Shown in pieces: positions 17,617 through 25,993 of a stretch of DNA of 64,000 nt. Source of the stretch: Micromonospora humi (lineage in GTDB: Bacteria; Actinomycetota; Actinomycetes; Mycobacteriales; Micromonosporaceae); assembly GCF_900090105.1 (NCBI RefSeq), contig NZ_FMDM01000013.1:62001-126000 (forward strand), in the 5' to 3' direction. The position numbers and the translations under genes were made by a program. Positions within the stretch are counted from its first letter, which is position 1. Each line of letters opens with the position of its first letter. The notes below the pieces were generated by a model, which was not told where the DNA came from, searched no databases, and worked only from the letters and a program-made list of their open reading frames with translations.

Positions 17617-18231
17617 GTGCGGCACGACGACGAGATCGACACACCGAGGGGACCGGCCCGCATCCGGCTCGACCCGCCGTCGGTGGCCGGCGGCACCGTG
17701 CTGGTGCTGGGTCACGGCGCGGGCGGCGACGTCGACGCGCCGGATCTCGTGGCGGTCCGCGACGCGGTGTGCGGCGCCGGGGCGGGGGTGGCGTTGGTGA
17801 CCCAGCCCTACCGGGTCGCCGGGCGGCGCGCGCCCGCGCCGGCCGGGCACCTGGACGAGGCGTGGGCCGTGGTGCTGGCCGAGCTGCGTCGACGCCTGCC
17901 GGAGGCCGGCCGCTGGGTGGTGGGCGGTCGGTCCAGTGGCGCGCGGGTGGCCTGCCGGACCGCCGACGTGGTCGGGGCGGCGGGCGTGGTGGCGTTGGCG
18001 TTCCCGCTGCATCCGCCCGGCCGGCCGGAGCGTTCCCGGGCCGGCGAGCTGGGCACCGGCCTGCCCACGCTGGTGGTCAACGGTGACCGGGACCCGTTCG
18101 GCGTACCCGATGCCGGGCCCGGGATCGAGGTGGTCGTCCGGCCGGGGGAGCGGCACGACCTGCGGCGGGATCCGGCCGGCACGGCCGAGGTGGTGCGCGG
18201 GTGGCTCGCGGCCCGGGGTTGGCTGCCGTGA
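17617..18231 (+). CDS. Small alpha/beta hydrolase (KANL3/Tex30-like)
   Basis: A 204-residue protein with an alpha/beta-hydrolase layout: HGAGGDVDAPDLVAVRDA (oxyanion region), nucleophile elbow GGRSSGARVA (GxSxG, about residue 100), an Asp in VNGDRDPFG and a His in ERHDLRR. The family of small dienelactone-hydrolase-like proteins has no agreed substrate. GTG at 17617 is chosen because CAGAAT ends 6 nt upstream; ATG at 17593 would add MCRAQNGP without a ribosome-binding site. Confidence 0.75.
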   Translation: MRHDDEIDTPRGPARIRLDPPSVAGGTVLVLGHGAGGDVDAPDLVAVRDAVCGAGAGVALVTQPYRVAGRRAPAPAGHLDEAWAVVLAELRRRLPEAGRWVVGGRSSGARVACRTADVVGAAGVVALAFPLHPPGRPERSRAGELGTGLPTLVVNGDRDPFGVPDAGPGIEVVVRPGERHDLRRDPAGTAEVVRGWLAARGWLP

Positions 18232-18437
18232 CGTCGGCCTGAGGCCGGAACCGTCCTGCTCCGGGCATGGGCATCGGCGTGCGTGACCGTCCCTGGTGGG
18301 CGGTCGTTGCACCGGTTGGTGCCGTCCGCCCGGTTCGGGCGGGGCCGGGACCACCTCCCAGGCCCTTCCTGGTCCCAGCGTCGGTCGCGGCCGAGGCTGG
18401 GGCCGGGACGGGTGGCCGTCCCTCCGACGCGCATCGC

Positions 18438-18464
18438 GGAATGCGGTGGCCCGTGGTCCGCGTT
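18438..18464 (+). promoter_or_regulatory. Sigma-R/sigma-H type promoter GGAAT-N19-GTT upstream of sigR
   Basis: GGAAT (18438-18442) and GTT (18462-18464) are 19 nt apart, matching the consensus of the actinobacterial thiol-oxidative-stress sigma factor. The start point would be near 18472, upstream of the long sigR start at 18507. This would give positive autoregulation. Confidence 0.75.
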
Positions 18465-18506
18465 GACCCCCTTGGAACGACATTGTCAGCGCGAGGGGGG
18501 TGACCG

Positions 18507-19313
18507 GTGCCGATCGAGACACGGAGCCGGGAGCGGGACGAACGGGACGAACGGCAGCTCCGGCGGCTGCTCGACGCGCCGGAGTGGCCCGCGGCGGCGT
18601 CGGCCGTGAGCACCGGCACACACTCGGGAAGTGAATCTGCCGTCAGGCGGGTACGCGTATCCTCGGCGGGAAAGCATCCGACGCGAGGGGATGTGCGGTT
18701 GACCACCGAGAAGACGGACGAGCGCAGGGCCCGCTTCGAGCGGGACGCGATGCCCTTCGTCGACCAGCTCTACGCTGCCGGGCTGCGGATGACCCGCAAC
18801 CCGGCGGATGCCGAGGACCTGGTCCAGGAGACATACCTGAAGGCGTACGCGGCCTTCCACCAGTTCGAGCAGGGCACCAACCTGAAGGCCTGGCTGTACC
18901 GGATCCTGACCAACACCTACATCAACTCCTACCGGAAGCGGCAGCGCCAGCCGGTCCAGGCGCCGACCGACGAGATCACCGACTGGCAGCTCGCCGAGGC
19001 GGAGTCGCACACGTCCAGCGGCCTGCGCTCGGCCGAGACCGAGGCGCTCGACCGGCTGCCGGACAGCGACGTCAAGGAGGCCCTCCAGCAGTTGCCGGAG
19101 GAGTTCCGCCTGGCGGTCTACCTGACCGACGTCGAGGGCTTCTCCTACAAGGAGGTCGCCGACATCATGGGCACGCCGATCGGCACCGTGATGTCCCGCC
19201 TGCACCGCGGCCGACGCAATCTGCGGAAGCTCCTGGAGCGTTACGCGGCGGAGCGCGGGTTCAGCGCCGCGCCGTCGAAGGGTTCGACCGCCGCCGCCGG
19301 CCGGGAGGTGTGA
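18507..19313 (+). CDS. sigR: ECF sigma factor SigR/SigH (thiol-oxidative stress), with a long and a short start
   Basis: RNA polymerase sigma factor that switches on thioredoxin and mycothiol genes under disulfide stress. Region 2 reads [36 protein letters not shown] in pieces and region 4 has [18 protein letters not shown]. From GTG 18507 (GAGGGGGG 6 nt upstream) it has 268 residues, including a ~64-residue N-terminal extension. From TTG 18699 (GAGGGG 8 nt upstream) it has 204 residues, the standard SigR length. This matches Streptomyces coelicolor, where a sigma-R-dependent promoter yields an extended, unstable SigR'. The anti-sigma gene follows directly. Confidence 0.95.
   Translation: MPIETRSRERDERDERQLRRLLDAPEWPAAASAVSTGTHSGSESAVRRVRVSSAGKHPTRGDVRLTTEKTDERRARFERDAMPFVDQLYAAGLRMTRNPADAEDLVQETYLKAYAAFHQFEQGTNLKAWLYRILTNTYINSYRKRQRQPVQAPTDEITDWQLAEAESHTSSGLRSAETEALDRLPDSDVKEALQQLPEEFRLAVYLTDVEGFSYKEVADIMGTPIGTVMSRLHRGRRNLRKLLERYAAERGFSAAPSKGSTAAAGREV
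18658..18663 (+). promoter_or_regulatory. Possible internal -10 box TATCCT for the short sigR transcript
   Basis: TATCCT lies inside the N-terminal extension, 36 nt before the short TTG start. A transcript starting near 18670 could only make the 204-residue form. No good -35 is seen. Confidence 0.35.
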
Positions 19314-19315
19314 CC

Positions 19316-19603
19316 GTGAGTTGTGGACAACCGCACGAGACGGACTGCCGTGAGGTGCTCGCCGAGGTCTACCTCTACCTCGACCTGGAGTGCGGCGAGG
19401 AGCGCCGGGTGCTGATCCGGCACCACCTGGACGAGTGCGGGCCGTGCCTGCGCGAGTACGGCATCGAGCAGGAGGTCAAGGCCCTGGTCGCCCGGTGCTG
19501 CGGTAACGAGGCGGCGCCCGAGAAGCTGCGCGAGCGGCTCCGGCTGCGGCTGACCGAGCTGGTGGTGTTCGAGACCAGCGAGTCCCGCGAGCTGGCCGAC
19601 TGA
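19316..19603 (+). CDS. rsrA: Redox-sensing zinc anti-sigma factor RsrA
   Basis: Binds SigR under reducing conditions and releases it when its cysteines form disulfides. The 95-residue protein has Cys3, Cys11, His37, Cys41, Cys44, Cys61 and Cys62; this numbering equals that of S. coelicolor RsrA, including the zinc ligands C11, H37, C41 and C44 (H-x3-C-x2-C). That agreement fixes GTG 19316, which also has GGGAGG 7 nt upstream; the GTG at 19310 overlaps the sigR stop but sits on the ribosome-binding site. An additional Cys26 is present. Confidence 0.94.
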   Translation: MSCGQPHETDCREVLAEVYLYLDLECGEERRVLIRHHLDECGPCLREYGIEQEVKALVARCCGNEAAPEKLRERLRLRLTELVVFETSESRELAD

Positions 19604-19620
19604 GGTCGGCGACCGATCAG

Positions 19621-19662
19621 ACACCGGTGGCCCGGGTCCACGTGGACCCGGGCCACCGGTGT
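19621..19662. terminator. 42-bp perfect palindrome, bidirectional terminator between rsrA and the bL37 gene
   Basis: The two 21-bp halves (19621-19641 and 19642-19662) are exact reverse complements, core GGTCCACGTGGACC. It sits between the convergent rsrA and bL37 genes, 18 nt after the rsrA stop. Confidence 0.8.
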
Positions 19663-19695
19663 GTCCGGCCCCGGGCCGGCGTCGCTGATCGGTGA

Positions 19696-19770
19696 TCAGG
19701 AGTTGGGGCGCTTGCCGTGGTTGGCGCCGCTCTTCTTCCGGGCCTTCTTCTTCCGGGCCTTCTTCGCCAT
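19696..19770 (-). CDS. 50S ribosomal protein bL37 (24 residues)
   Basis: Tiny, extremely basic protein that starts MAKKARKKKARKK and ends SGANHGKRPNS. It matches actinobacterial bL37, an extra large-subunit protein first placed in the mycobacterial ribosome structure. GAGGAGG lies 7 nt upstream of the ATG. The gene sits between rsrA and the biotinyl-carrier gene, the same general neighbourhood I recall for mycobacteria. It is too short for most gene finders and easily missed. Confidence 0.9.
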   Translation of the reverse strand: MAKKARKKKARKKSGANHGKRPNS

Positions 19771-19995
19771 GCTCTGCCTCCTCGTACTGGTCACGGTCCG
19801 GCCGCGGGCGAGCGCGGCGGAGGTCGCGTGCGGCCGGCGGATCGCCGGGCGCCGACCCGCACGATGCTAGTGCCGCCGCTGCCGCGCCGGGCGCGGTGGG
19901 GCCGCGTCGCGGGCCGGTGGTCAGCGGGCCGGCGTGACCGGGGTCATGGTTGGATACGTTCGCAGGACCCGTCGGACTTGAGGGAGGGCCCGGAG

Positions 19996-20211
19996 ATGGC
20001 CGAGGAGATCCGCGCCGAGATGGTGGCGAACGTCTGGAAGGTCGTCGCGTCGGCCGGGGACACCGTGTCCGAGGGTGACACGCTGGTGATCCTGGAGTCG
20101 ATGAAGATGGAGATCCCGGTGGTCGCCGAGTCCGACGGCGTGGTGCAGCAGCTCGCGGTGAACGAGGGCGACGTGGTGCAGGACGGCGACCTGATCGCGG
20201 TGATCGGTTGA
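19996..20211 (+). CDS. Stand-alone biotin/lipoyl attachment protein (TB7.3-like BCCP)
   Basis: A 71-residue single-domain biotinyl carrier. The attachment lysine is in ESMKMEIP (about residues 36-43), the classical AMKM/SMKM hairpin, flanked by GDTVSEGDTLVILE and NEGDVVQDGDLIAVIG. It corresponds in position and size to the biotinylated M. tuberculosis protein TB7.3 (Rv3221c). No carboxylase subunit is nearby, so the partner enzyme is unknown. ATG at 19996 follows AGGGAGGG closely. It overlaps the next gene by 4 nt. Confidence 0.9.
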   Translation: MAEEIRAEMVANVWKVVASAGDTVSEGDTLVILESMKMEIPVVAESDGVVQQLAVNEGDVVQDGDLIAVIG

Positions 20212-20720
20212 CCGGCCCGCTCGTCCGCCGGGCCCGGCCGGCGGACTTCCCGGCGGTGGCCCGCCTGACGGTGGCCGCGTACGAGGCGGACGGCCAGCTC
20301 AAGGCCGAGAACGGGTACGAAGCGGTGCTCGCCGACGTGGCCGGCCGGGCGGCGACAGGTGAGGTGCTGGTCGCGGTGGACGAGTCCACCGGCGCGGTGC
20401 TCGGCGCGGTGACGTTCGTGCTGCCCGGCACCCCGTACGCGGAACTCGCCGGGCCCGGCGAGGCCGAGTTCCGGATGCTCGCGGTCGATCCGGCCGCGCA
20501 GGGTCGGGGCGCCGGCGCGGCGCTGGCGGAGGCGTGCGTGGCGCGCGCCACCGAGCTGGGGTGCGTGGCCGTGGTGATCTGCGTGCGCGCCGGCATGTCG
20601 GCGAGCGCGCGCCGGCTCTACGACCGGCTCGGGTTCGTCCGCGTGCCGGAGAAGGACTGGACCCCCGCGCCCGGCGTCGACCTGCTCGGCCTGCGCCTGG
20701 ACCTGACCGCCGCCCGCTGA
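20208..20720 (+). CDS. GNAT-family N-acetyltransferase
   Basis: A 170-residue acetyl-CoA-dependent acyltransferase. The start is a TTG overlapping the BCCP stop. Motif A (acetyl-CoA binding) reads FRMLAVDPAAQGRGAGAALAEACV, with the Q-x-x-G-x-G/A loop, and the C-terminal strand is ARRLYDRLGFVRVPE. Co-translation with a biotin carrier is suggested by the 4-nt overlap, but this does not define the acceptor. Confidence 0.85.
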   Translation: MTGPLVRRARPADFPAVARLTVAAYEADGQLKAENGYEAVLADVAGRAATGEVLVAVDESTGAVLGAVTFVLPGTPYAELAGPGEAEFRMLAVDPAAQGRGAGAALAEACVARATELGCVAVVICVRAGMSASARRLYDRLGFVRVPEKDWTPAPGVDLLGLRLDLTAAR

Positions 20721-20748
20721 GCCGGCCCGCACCGTCCCGGTCGTCGGC

Positions 20749-21318
20749 TCAGTCGCCGTCGCCGATCCTGGCGAGCAGCTCGTCCGCCACCTCCAGGGCG
20801 ATCTTCTTGCGCTCCTCGTCGGTGACCCCGGGGGCGCGCACCGCGAACCAGCTGCTGTGCACCGCGAACAGGGTGAGCGCGGCGCGCAGCTGCGCGGCGG
20901 GCGACTCGTCGCCGCGGCTCAACTCACCGGCGAGCCGCATCATCCGGTCACGCATCTGCTGACCGACGACGAGGCTCTTCAGCAGGGTCTGGTTCTGCTC
21001 GAAGAAGCGCATCACCTTGGGCAGCTCGCCGGCGAACATGCTGTCCGCGTACCGGCCGATGAGGGTGCGCCGGGTCGCCAGCGTGGCCGGCTGCTCGGCG
21101 GCCCAGGCGATCAGCTCGTCCATCCGCCGCAGTCGGTCGTCGGCGAAGCTGCTGACGATCTCGTCCTTGCTCTTGAAGTGGTAGTAGAGCGCGGCCTTGG
21201 TCACGTTGAGCCGCTCGGCGATCTCCCGGAGCGAGGTCTTCTCGTACCCCTGCTCGGTGAAGAGCTCCAGCGCGACGGCCTGGATCCGTTGCCGTGTGCC
21301 GCCTGTGCTCTCGCTCAC
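20749..21318 (-). CDS. TetR-family repressor, likely controls the divergent MFS pump
   Basis: A 189-residue regulator with an N-terminal TetR HTH (TRQRIQAVALELFTEQGYEK, then TSLREIAERLNVTKAALYYHF, about residues 8-54) and an all-helical ligand domain. GTG at 21318 is chosen because longer versions would run through the operator region. It is divergent from the EmrB/QacA-type transporter and a CTTACC/GGTAAG palindrome lies between them, the normal layout of a drug-responsive repressor-pump pair. Confidence 0.9.
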   Translation of the reverse strand: MSESTGGTRQRIQAVALELFTEQGYEKTSLREIAERLNVTKAALYYHFKSKDEIVSSFADDRLRRMDELIAWAAEQPATLATRRTLIGRYADSMFAGELPKVMRFFEQNQTLLKSLVVGQQMRDRMMRLAGELSRGDESPAAQLRAALTLFAVHSSWFAVRAPGVTDEERKKIALEVADELLARIGDGD

Positions 21319-21363
21319 CCGACCGACACCTTCCAATCCGCTTGACGTTGTCCTCGCATCGAG

Positions 21364-21383
21364 CTTACCGTGCGGCTGGTAAG
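21364..21383. promoter_or_regulatory. Putative TetR operator (CTTACC-N8-GGTAAG)
   Basis: Arms 21364-21369 and 21378-21383 are reverse complements. A related half AAGTAAGTC follows near 21401. The site lies between the divergent tetR and MFS genes. Confidence 0.6.
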
Positions 21384-21437
21384 TCAACTAGCCGGGCGGC
21401 AAGTAAGTCGATCACCGATCTGCGGGGGAGCCTACCC

Positions 21438-23027
21438 ATGAGTCAACCAACCCCGGTCACCGCGAAACCGAACGTCCGGGTCGTCCTGTTCGGCCTGATG
21501 ATCGCGATGATGCTCGCGATGCTCGACAACATGATCGTCAGCACCGCGCTGCCGCGCATCGTCTTCGAGTTCGGCGGCGCCGACCACTTCACCTGGGTGG
21601 TCACCGCCTACGTGCTGGGCACCACGGTCTCCACCCCGATCTGGGGAAAGCTCGGTGACCTCTACGGCCGCAAGGCGGTCTTCCTCACCGCGGTGGTCGT
21701 CTTCCTCGTCGGCTCCGCGCTCTGCGGCATGTCCGGCTCCGGCGTCTTCGGCGGCACCGACAGCGGCATGATCGAGCTGATCGCGTTCCGGGCGGTCCAG
21801 GGCCTCGGCGCGGGCGGTCTGATGGTCGGCGTCATGGCGATCATCGGTGACCTGGTCCCGCCCCGCGAGCGCGGCCGCTACCAGGGCATGATCGCCGGCA
21901 TCATGGCCATCGCCATGGTGGCCGGCCCGCTGGTCGGCGGCTTCATCACCGACAACCTCTCGTGGCGCTGGGCGTTCTACGTCAACCTGCCGCTCGGCGG
22001 CGTGGCGCTGCTGGTCCTCGCCACCACCATGCACCTGCCGAAGTACCGCACCGAACACAAGATCGACTGGCTGGGCGCGGCGCTGCTCTCCGTCGGCATC
22101 ACCGCGATCGTGCTGGTCACCACCTGGGGCGGCAACGAGTACGCCTGGGCCTCGCCGCAGATCCTCGGCCTGGCCGTGCTGGCCGCGCTCGCGCTGGCCG
22201 CGTTCGCGGTGGTGGAGCGGCGGGTGCCCGAGCCGATCCTGCCGCTCGGCCTGTTCACCAACCGCAACTTCGCCCTCATCTCGGTGATCGGCTTCCTGCT
22301 CGGCTTCGCCATGTTCGGCGCGATGAACTTCCTGCCGCTCTACCAGCAGACCGTGCAGGGCGCCTCGGCCACCAACAGCGGCCTGCTGCTGCTCCCGCTG
22401 ATGTTCGGCATGCTCGTGGTCTCGCTGGTGGTCGGCCGGACGATCACCAAGACCGGCCGCTACCGTGCCTTCCCGATCATCGGGGGCGTGGTGATGGCGC
22501 TCGGCATGGGCCTGCTCAGCCTGCTCGACCTCGACACCAGCAAGGCCCAGTCCTCGCTCTACATGGTCGTGCTCGGCGTGGGCATGGGCTTCCTCATGCA
22601 GACCTCGATGCTGATCGCGCAGAACAGCGTCGAGCAGAAGGACCTGGGTGCGGCGAGCGGCGCGGCCACCTTCTTCCGCTCCATCGGTGGCTCGTTCGGC
22701 GTCTCGCTCTTCGGCGCCGTCTTCGCCAACCGGCTGGCCGACTCGCCGGCCGGGCCGGCGTTCGCCACCAAGGGCGGCGGCGAGGGCGGCGCGATGGACC
22801 TGGAGAAGCTCAAGGAGCTCACCGGCCCGGCGCGGGAGCTGGTGCTCGGTGCGCTCTCCGACGCCATCTCGCACGTCTTCCTCTGGGCCGTCTTCTTCAC
22901 CGTGGCGGTCCCGGTGCTCGCCTGGTTCATCAAGGAGGTGCCGCTGCGCGCGACGAACGACGCCCCGCCCGCCGGTGCCACGCCGGAGGACGAGGCCGAG
23001 GTCGCCCTCGGCAAGGCCCCCGTCTGA
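21438..23027 (+). CDS. MFS drug exporter, DHA2/EmrB-QacA type (14 TMS)
   Basis: Proton-driven multidrug efflux permease of 529 residues. The N-terminus has the TM1 motif MLAMLDNMIVSTALPRI (motif D1 with conserved Asp), then motif A as GKLGDLYGRKAVF and motif C near GPLVGGFITD. About 14 hydrophobic helices are visible, the last (AVFFTVAVPVLAWFI) followed by an acidic tail. Substrates are unknown. Regulation by the divergent TetR protein is inferred from the shared promoter region. A copy of the GGGGCCCC/TTAAC repeat follows its stop. Confidence 0.92.
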   Translation: MSQPTPVTAKPNVRVVLFGLMIAMMLAMLDNMIVSTALPRIVFEFGGADHFTWVVTAYVLGTTVSTPIWGKLGDLYGRKAVFLTAVVVFLVGSALCGMSGSGVFGGTDSGMIELIAFRAVQGLGAGGLMVGVMAIIGDLVPPRERGRYQGMIAGIMAIAMVAGPLVGGFITDNLSWRWAFYVNLPLGGVALLVLATTMHLPKYRTEHKIDWLGAALLSVGITAIVLVTTWGGNEYAWASPQILGLAVLAALALAAFAVVERRVPEPILPLGLFTNRNFALISVIGFLLGFAMFGAMNFLPLYQQTVQGASATNSGLLLLPLMFGMLVVSLVVGRTITKTGRYRAFPIIGGVVMALGMGLLSLLDLDTSKAQSSLYMVVLGVGMGFLMQTSMLIAQNSVEQKDLGAASGAATFFRSIGGSFGVSLFGAVFANRLADSPAGPAFATKGGGEGGAMDLEKLKELTGPARELVLGALSDAISHVFLWAVFFTVAVPVLAWFIKEVPLRATNDAPPAGATPEDEAEVALGKAPV

Positions 23028-23032
23028 GGAGG

Positions 23033-23086
23033 TAAGGAGGGGGCCCCGGTTAACGCCTGGCGTGGTGGAGGGGCCCCTTCTTAACG
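23033..23086. repeat. GGGGCCCC/TTAAC composite repeat, copy A
   Basis: Two GGGGCCCC palindromes (23040-23047, 23070-23077), each followed by TTAACG, joined by a degenerate spacer CCTGGCGTGGTGG. It lies between the convergent MFS and TPR genes. See copies B-E at 38.6-41.4 kb. Confidence 0.8.
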
Positions 23087-23139
23087 CCGCCGCGGGACGC
23101 CGCGGCGAGGCGCCGAGCGGCGGCGTCGCCGACGCGTGC

Positions 23140-24750
23140 TCAGGCGCGGCGGAACAGGCCGGTGAGGCGTCGCCACAGGCGGCGCAGCGGGCCGGCCCCG
23201 GCCTCGGCGACCACCGACTCGGCGGTGGCGCGGGTGGCCGGATCGAGGGCCGGAGTGGCGCGTGCCAGGTGCGCCAGCGACACCGCCGCCGGGCTGCGGC
23301 GGGCGGCGCCGACCGCCACCCCGGCGAGCCGCCCGGCCACCAGGCCGGCCACGTCGGCGCGGACCGCCGGGTCCACCCAGGCGGCCGTGACCAGGGCGAA
23401 CAGTGCCGCCTCGGCGACCGCTCCCGGCTCGCCCCCGGCCAGTTCCCGCAGCACCCGGCGGCGCGTCGACTCCGCCCACGGCTCGTCGGTGCGGTGATGC
23501 AGCAGGCCGAGGCAGGCCCAGACCTGCGCGCAGCGCGCCCAGAGCGCCGGGTCCTGGTCGCCGAGCACCCGGCCCAGCGCGGTGGACGGCGCGTCCGGCG
23601 GGAACGTCACCAGGCCGAGCAGGTCGGCCAGGTCCAGCGTGGCCAGCCCGACCGCGGCGTCGTAGGCGGCCGGCGGGTGCGGCCAGGCCGGATGGGCCAG
23701 GTGCTGGAGCCGCCGTGCCGCGTTCGCCGACGGGCGCGCGGCGTCGGCGGACGGCGCGGGGACGGGATCCGGACCGGCGGGGGTGACCTGGCCGAGCCAC
23801 GGGCGCCCACGGCAGCACTCGGCGAGGTCCCCGTGCTCGTGCGAGTCGTCCGGATGGTCCCGGACGAAGTCGGCGAGCGCCACCAGGTGGTCCACGTCGC
23901 CGTCGCGCTGGAAGCGCAGCCGGTGTGCGGTGTGCACGGCGCAGTCGAACGTCGGGTCCTTGGCCAGCGCCCGGTCGACCCACACCAGCGCCGTGTCGAG
24001 CTTGCCGTGGTCGGCCAGCGTGCCGGCGATGTCCGCGTAGACCGCCAGGTCGTCCGGGTCGAGCGCGACCGCCCGTTCCAGCGCGGCGAGCGCGTCGGTG
24101 GGGCGGCCGGCGCTGCGGTACGCGTACCCGAGCCACACCTCGCCGAGTTTGGTGGGCTCCGCGCGTACCCCCCGGGTGGCCCAGCCGACCGCGAGGGCGA
24201 CCTCGCCGAGGCGCCGGGCCAGCGCGGACGCGGCGCCCAGCAGCAGCGGGTGCGTGGGGTGCACGGCGATCGCGTTGCGGGCCAGGGTGAGGTAGGGCAG
24301 CAGCGGTTCGTGCAGCCGGCGCGGGACGGGGTCGGGCGTGGCGGCGCAGACCTGCATGAGGATCCGGGCGGTGCGTTCGGGGTCGAGCCGCTCGGGCAGG
24401 TCGGCCGCGGTCACCCAGGGCACGGCGGCCCACGGCGCGCCGGGGGCGTAGCCGGTGGCGGCGGCCAGCAGGTCGAGTCCTTCGGCGGGCCGGCCGGCGG
24501 CGGCGAGCAGGTGTGCGCGGGCCACCACGGCACCGACGAAGGCGTGCTGGCCGAGCGGGAAGAGGTCCAGGTCGCCGCCGCTGGCCGCGGCGAGCCGGGA
24601 CAGCGTCTCGTGCGCCTCGGGCAGGGTGGGGGAGCGCACCAGCGCGGCGGCGACGTGGTCGGCGGCGTGCTTGAGGTCGCCCTCGCCCAGCGCCAGCCGG
24701 GCCAGCGCGAGTTCCTCCTCCGCGGAGAGCGCGGCGTCGTCCTCGGGCAC
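23140..24750 (-). CDS. TPR-repeat protein of unknown function
   Basis: A 536-residue soluble, Ala-rich helical protein. Tetratricopeptide-like pairs are visible in the first 290 residues, clearest at LAYAYRSAGRPTDALAALERA-type segments (WLGYAYRSAGRPTDALAALE, then VYADIAGTLADHGKLDTALV). The C-terminal 200 residues are helical without a recognised domain. No enzyme motif, signal peptide or membrane segment. TPR proteins scaffold other proteins, but no partner is obvious from the neighbours. GTG at 24750 follows AAAGGAC. Confidence 0.75.
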   Translation of the reverse strand: MPEDDAALSAEEELALARLALGEGDLKHAADHVAAALVRSPTLPEAHETLSRLAAASGGDLDLFPLGQHAFVGAVVARAHLLAAAGRPAEGLDLLAAATGYAPGAPWAAVPWVTAADLPERLDPERTARILMQVCAATPDPVPRRLHEPLLPYLTLARNAIAVHPTHPLLLGAASALARRLGEVALAVGWATRGVRAEPTKLGEVWLGYAYRSAGRPTDALAALERAVALDPDDLAVYADIAGTLADHGKLDTALVWVDRALAKDPTFDCAVHTAHRLRFQRDGDVDHLVALADFVRDHPDDSHEHGDLAECCRGRPWLGQVTPAGPDPVPAPSADAARPSANAARRLQHLAHPAWPHPPAAYDAAVGLATLDLADLLGLVTFPPDAPSTALGRVLGDQDPALWARCAQVWACLGLLHHRTDEPWAESTRRRVLRELAGGEPGAVAEAALFALVTAAWVDPAVRADVAGLVAGRLAGVAVGAARRSPAAVSLAHLARATPALDPATRATAESVVAEAGAGPLRRLWRRLTGLFRRA

Positions 24751-24919
24751 GTCGTCCTTTCCTCGCCGGCGGGTCTGTCGGTCAGCCGGGCCAGCGTAGG
24801 GGATCTTGCCAACCAATGGTGATCCACTGCGCAGTAGTGTTCGTTGCTTTGCTTCAGGCGGCAGAAACGTGCAAGACTGAGCATCGAACGCGCGGCAATC
24901 GCGCAGAAGGGGGTGCGGG

Positions 24920-25969
24920 GTGACCCGACCAGGGGCCGGCATGGCAGCCGACATCGACGAGCAGCCGGCGGGCTACGAGCGGCTGCTCTCCACCGAGCAC
25001 GCCACGGCGATCGCCGAAGTCGCGGCCGTCGTCGCCGACCGGCGACCCCGCCACGTGGTCTTCACCGCCCGGGGCACCTCCGACCACGCCGCGCTCTACG
25101 CCGCCTACCTCACCGAGATCCGCCTCGGGCTCCCCGCCGGGCTCGCCTCGCCCAGCGCGGTCACCCTCTTCGGCGCCCGCCCCGACCTCTCCGACGCGCT
25201 CGTCGTCGGCGTCAGCCAGAGCGGCGGCTCGCCCGACCTGGCCGAGGTGCTCCGGGTGGCCCGGGCCTCCGGCGCGCTCACCCTCGCGGTCACCAACAAC
25301 CCCGACTCGCCGCTGGTGGAGACCGCCGAACTCAGCGTGGACATCGCCGCCGGCCATGAGCGCGCGGTCGCCGCCACCAAGACCTACACCGCCGAGCTGC
25401 TCGCGCTGCTCATGCTGGTCGAGGGGGTACGCGCCGGCGACGGCGCGCTGCCGGCCGAGGAGCGGGCCGCCCTGGCCCGGCTGCCCGAGCTGGCCGCCCG
25501 CACGCTGGCCGACGACACCCCGGCCCGGCTCGCCCCGCGCTACCGGTTCGCCGCCCAGCTCGTCACCACCGGCCGGGGCTACGCGTACCCGACCGCCCGG
25601 GAGGCGGCGCTGAAGCTGATGGAGACGTCCTACCTGCCGGCGCTCGCCTTCTCCGGCGCCGACCTGCTGCACGGCCCGCTCGCCATGACCGACCCGGACG
25701 TGCCGGTGCTCGCCGTGGTCGGCTCCGGCCCCGGCGGCACGTCGATGCGCGAGGTGCTGCCCCGGCTCGGCGAGCGCCGCGCCGACGTGGTGGTGGTCGG
25801 CTCCGCCGACGTCGGCACCACCCGGATGGCGGTGCCGGACGTCGACGAGCGCTACGCGCCGCTGCTCGACATCCTGCCGCTGCAACGGCTCGCCCTGTCC
25901 CTGGCGCTGGCCCGGGGCGAGGACCCGGACGCACCACGCGGTTTGAAGAAGGTCACGGCGACGATGTGA
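24920..25969 (+). CDS. SIS-domain sugar-phosphate isomerase/deaminase-like protein
   Basis: A 349-residue double SIS-domain protein resembling the isomerase half of GlmS and AgaS/NagB-II type glucosamine-6-phosphate deaminases. The first SIS domain has FTARGTSDHAALYAAYL and GVSQSGGSPDLAEVL (sugar-phosphate Ser loop); the second has GRGYAYPTAREAALKLMET. There is no glutaminase domain, so it cannot be GlmS. GTG at 24920 has GAAGGGG 7 nt upstream. It is divergent from the TPR gene and 24 nt before pdtaS. Confidence 0.85.
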   Translation: MTRPGAGMAADIDEQPAGYERLLSTEHATAIAEVAAVVADRRPRHVVFTARGTSDHAALYAAYLTEIRLGLPAGLASPSAVTLFGARPDLSDALVVGVSQSGGSPDLAEVLRVARASGALTLAVTNNPDSPLVETAELSVDIAAGHERAVAATKTYTAELLALLMLVEGVRAGDGALPAEERAALARLPELAARTLADDTPARLAPRYRFAAQLVTTGRGYAYPTAREAALKLMETSYLPALAFSGADLLHGPLAMTDPDVPVLAVVGSGPGGTSMREVLPRLGERRADVVVVGSADVGTTRMAVPDVDERYAPLLDILPLQRLALSLALARGEDPDAPRGLKKVTATM

Positions 25970-25993
25970 GCCCGGCGTGGCACGCTGTGGGGC

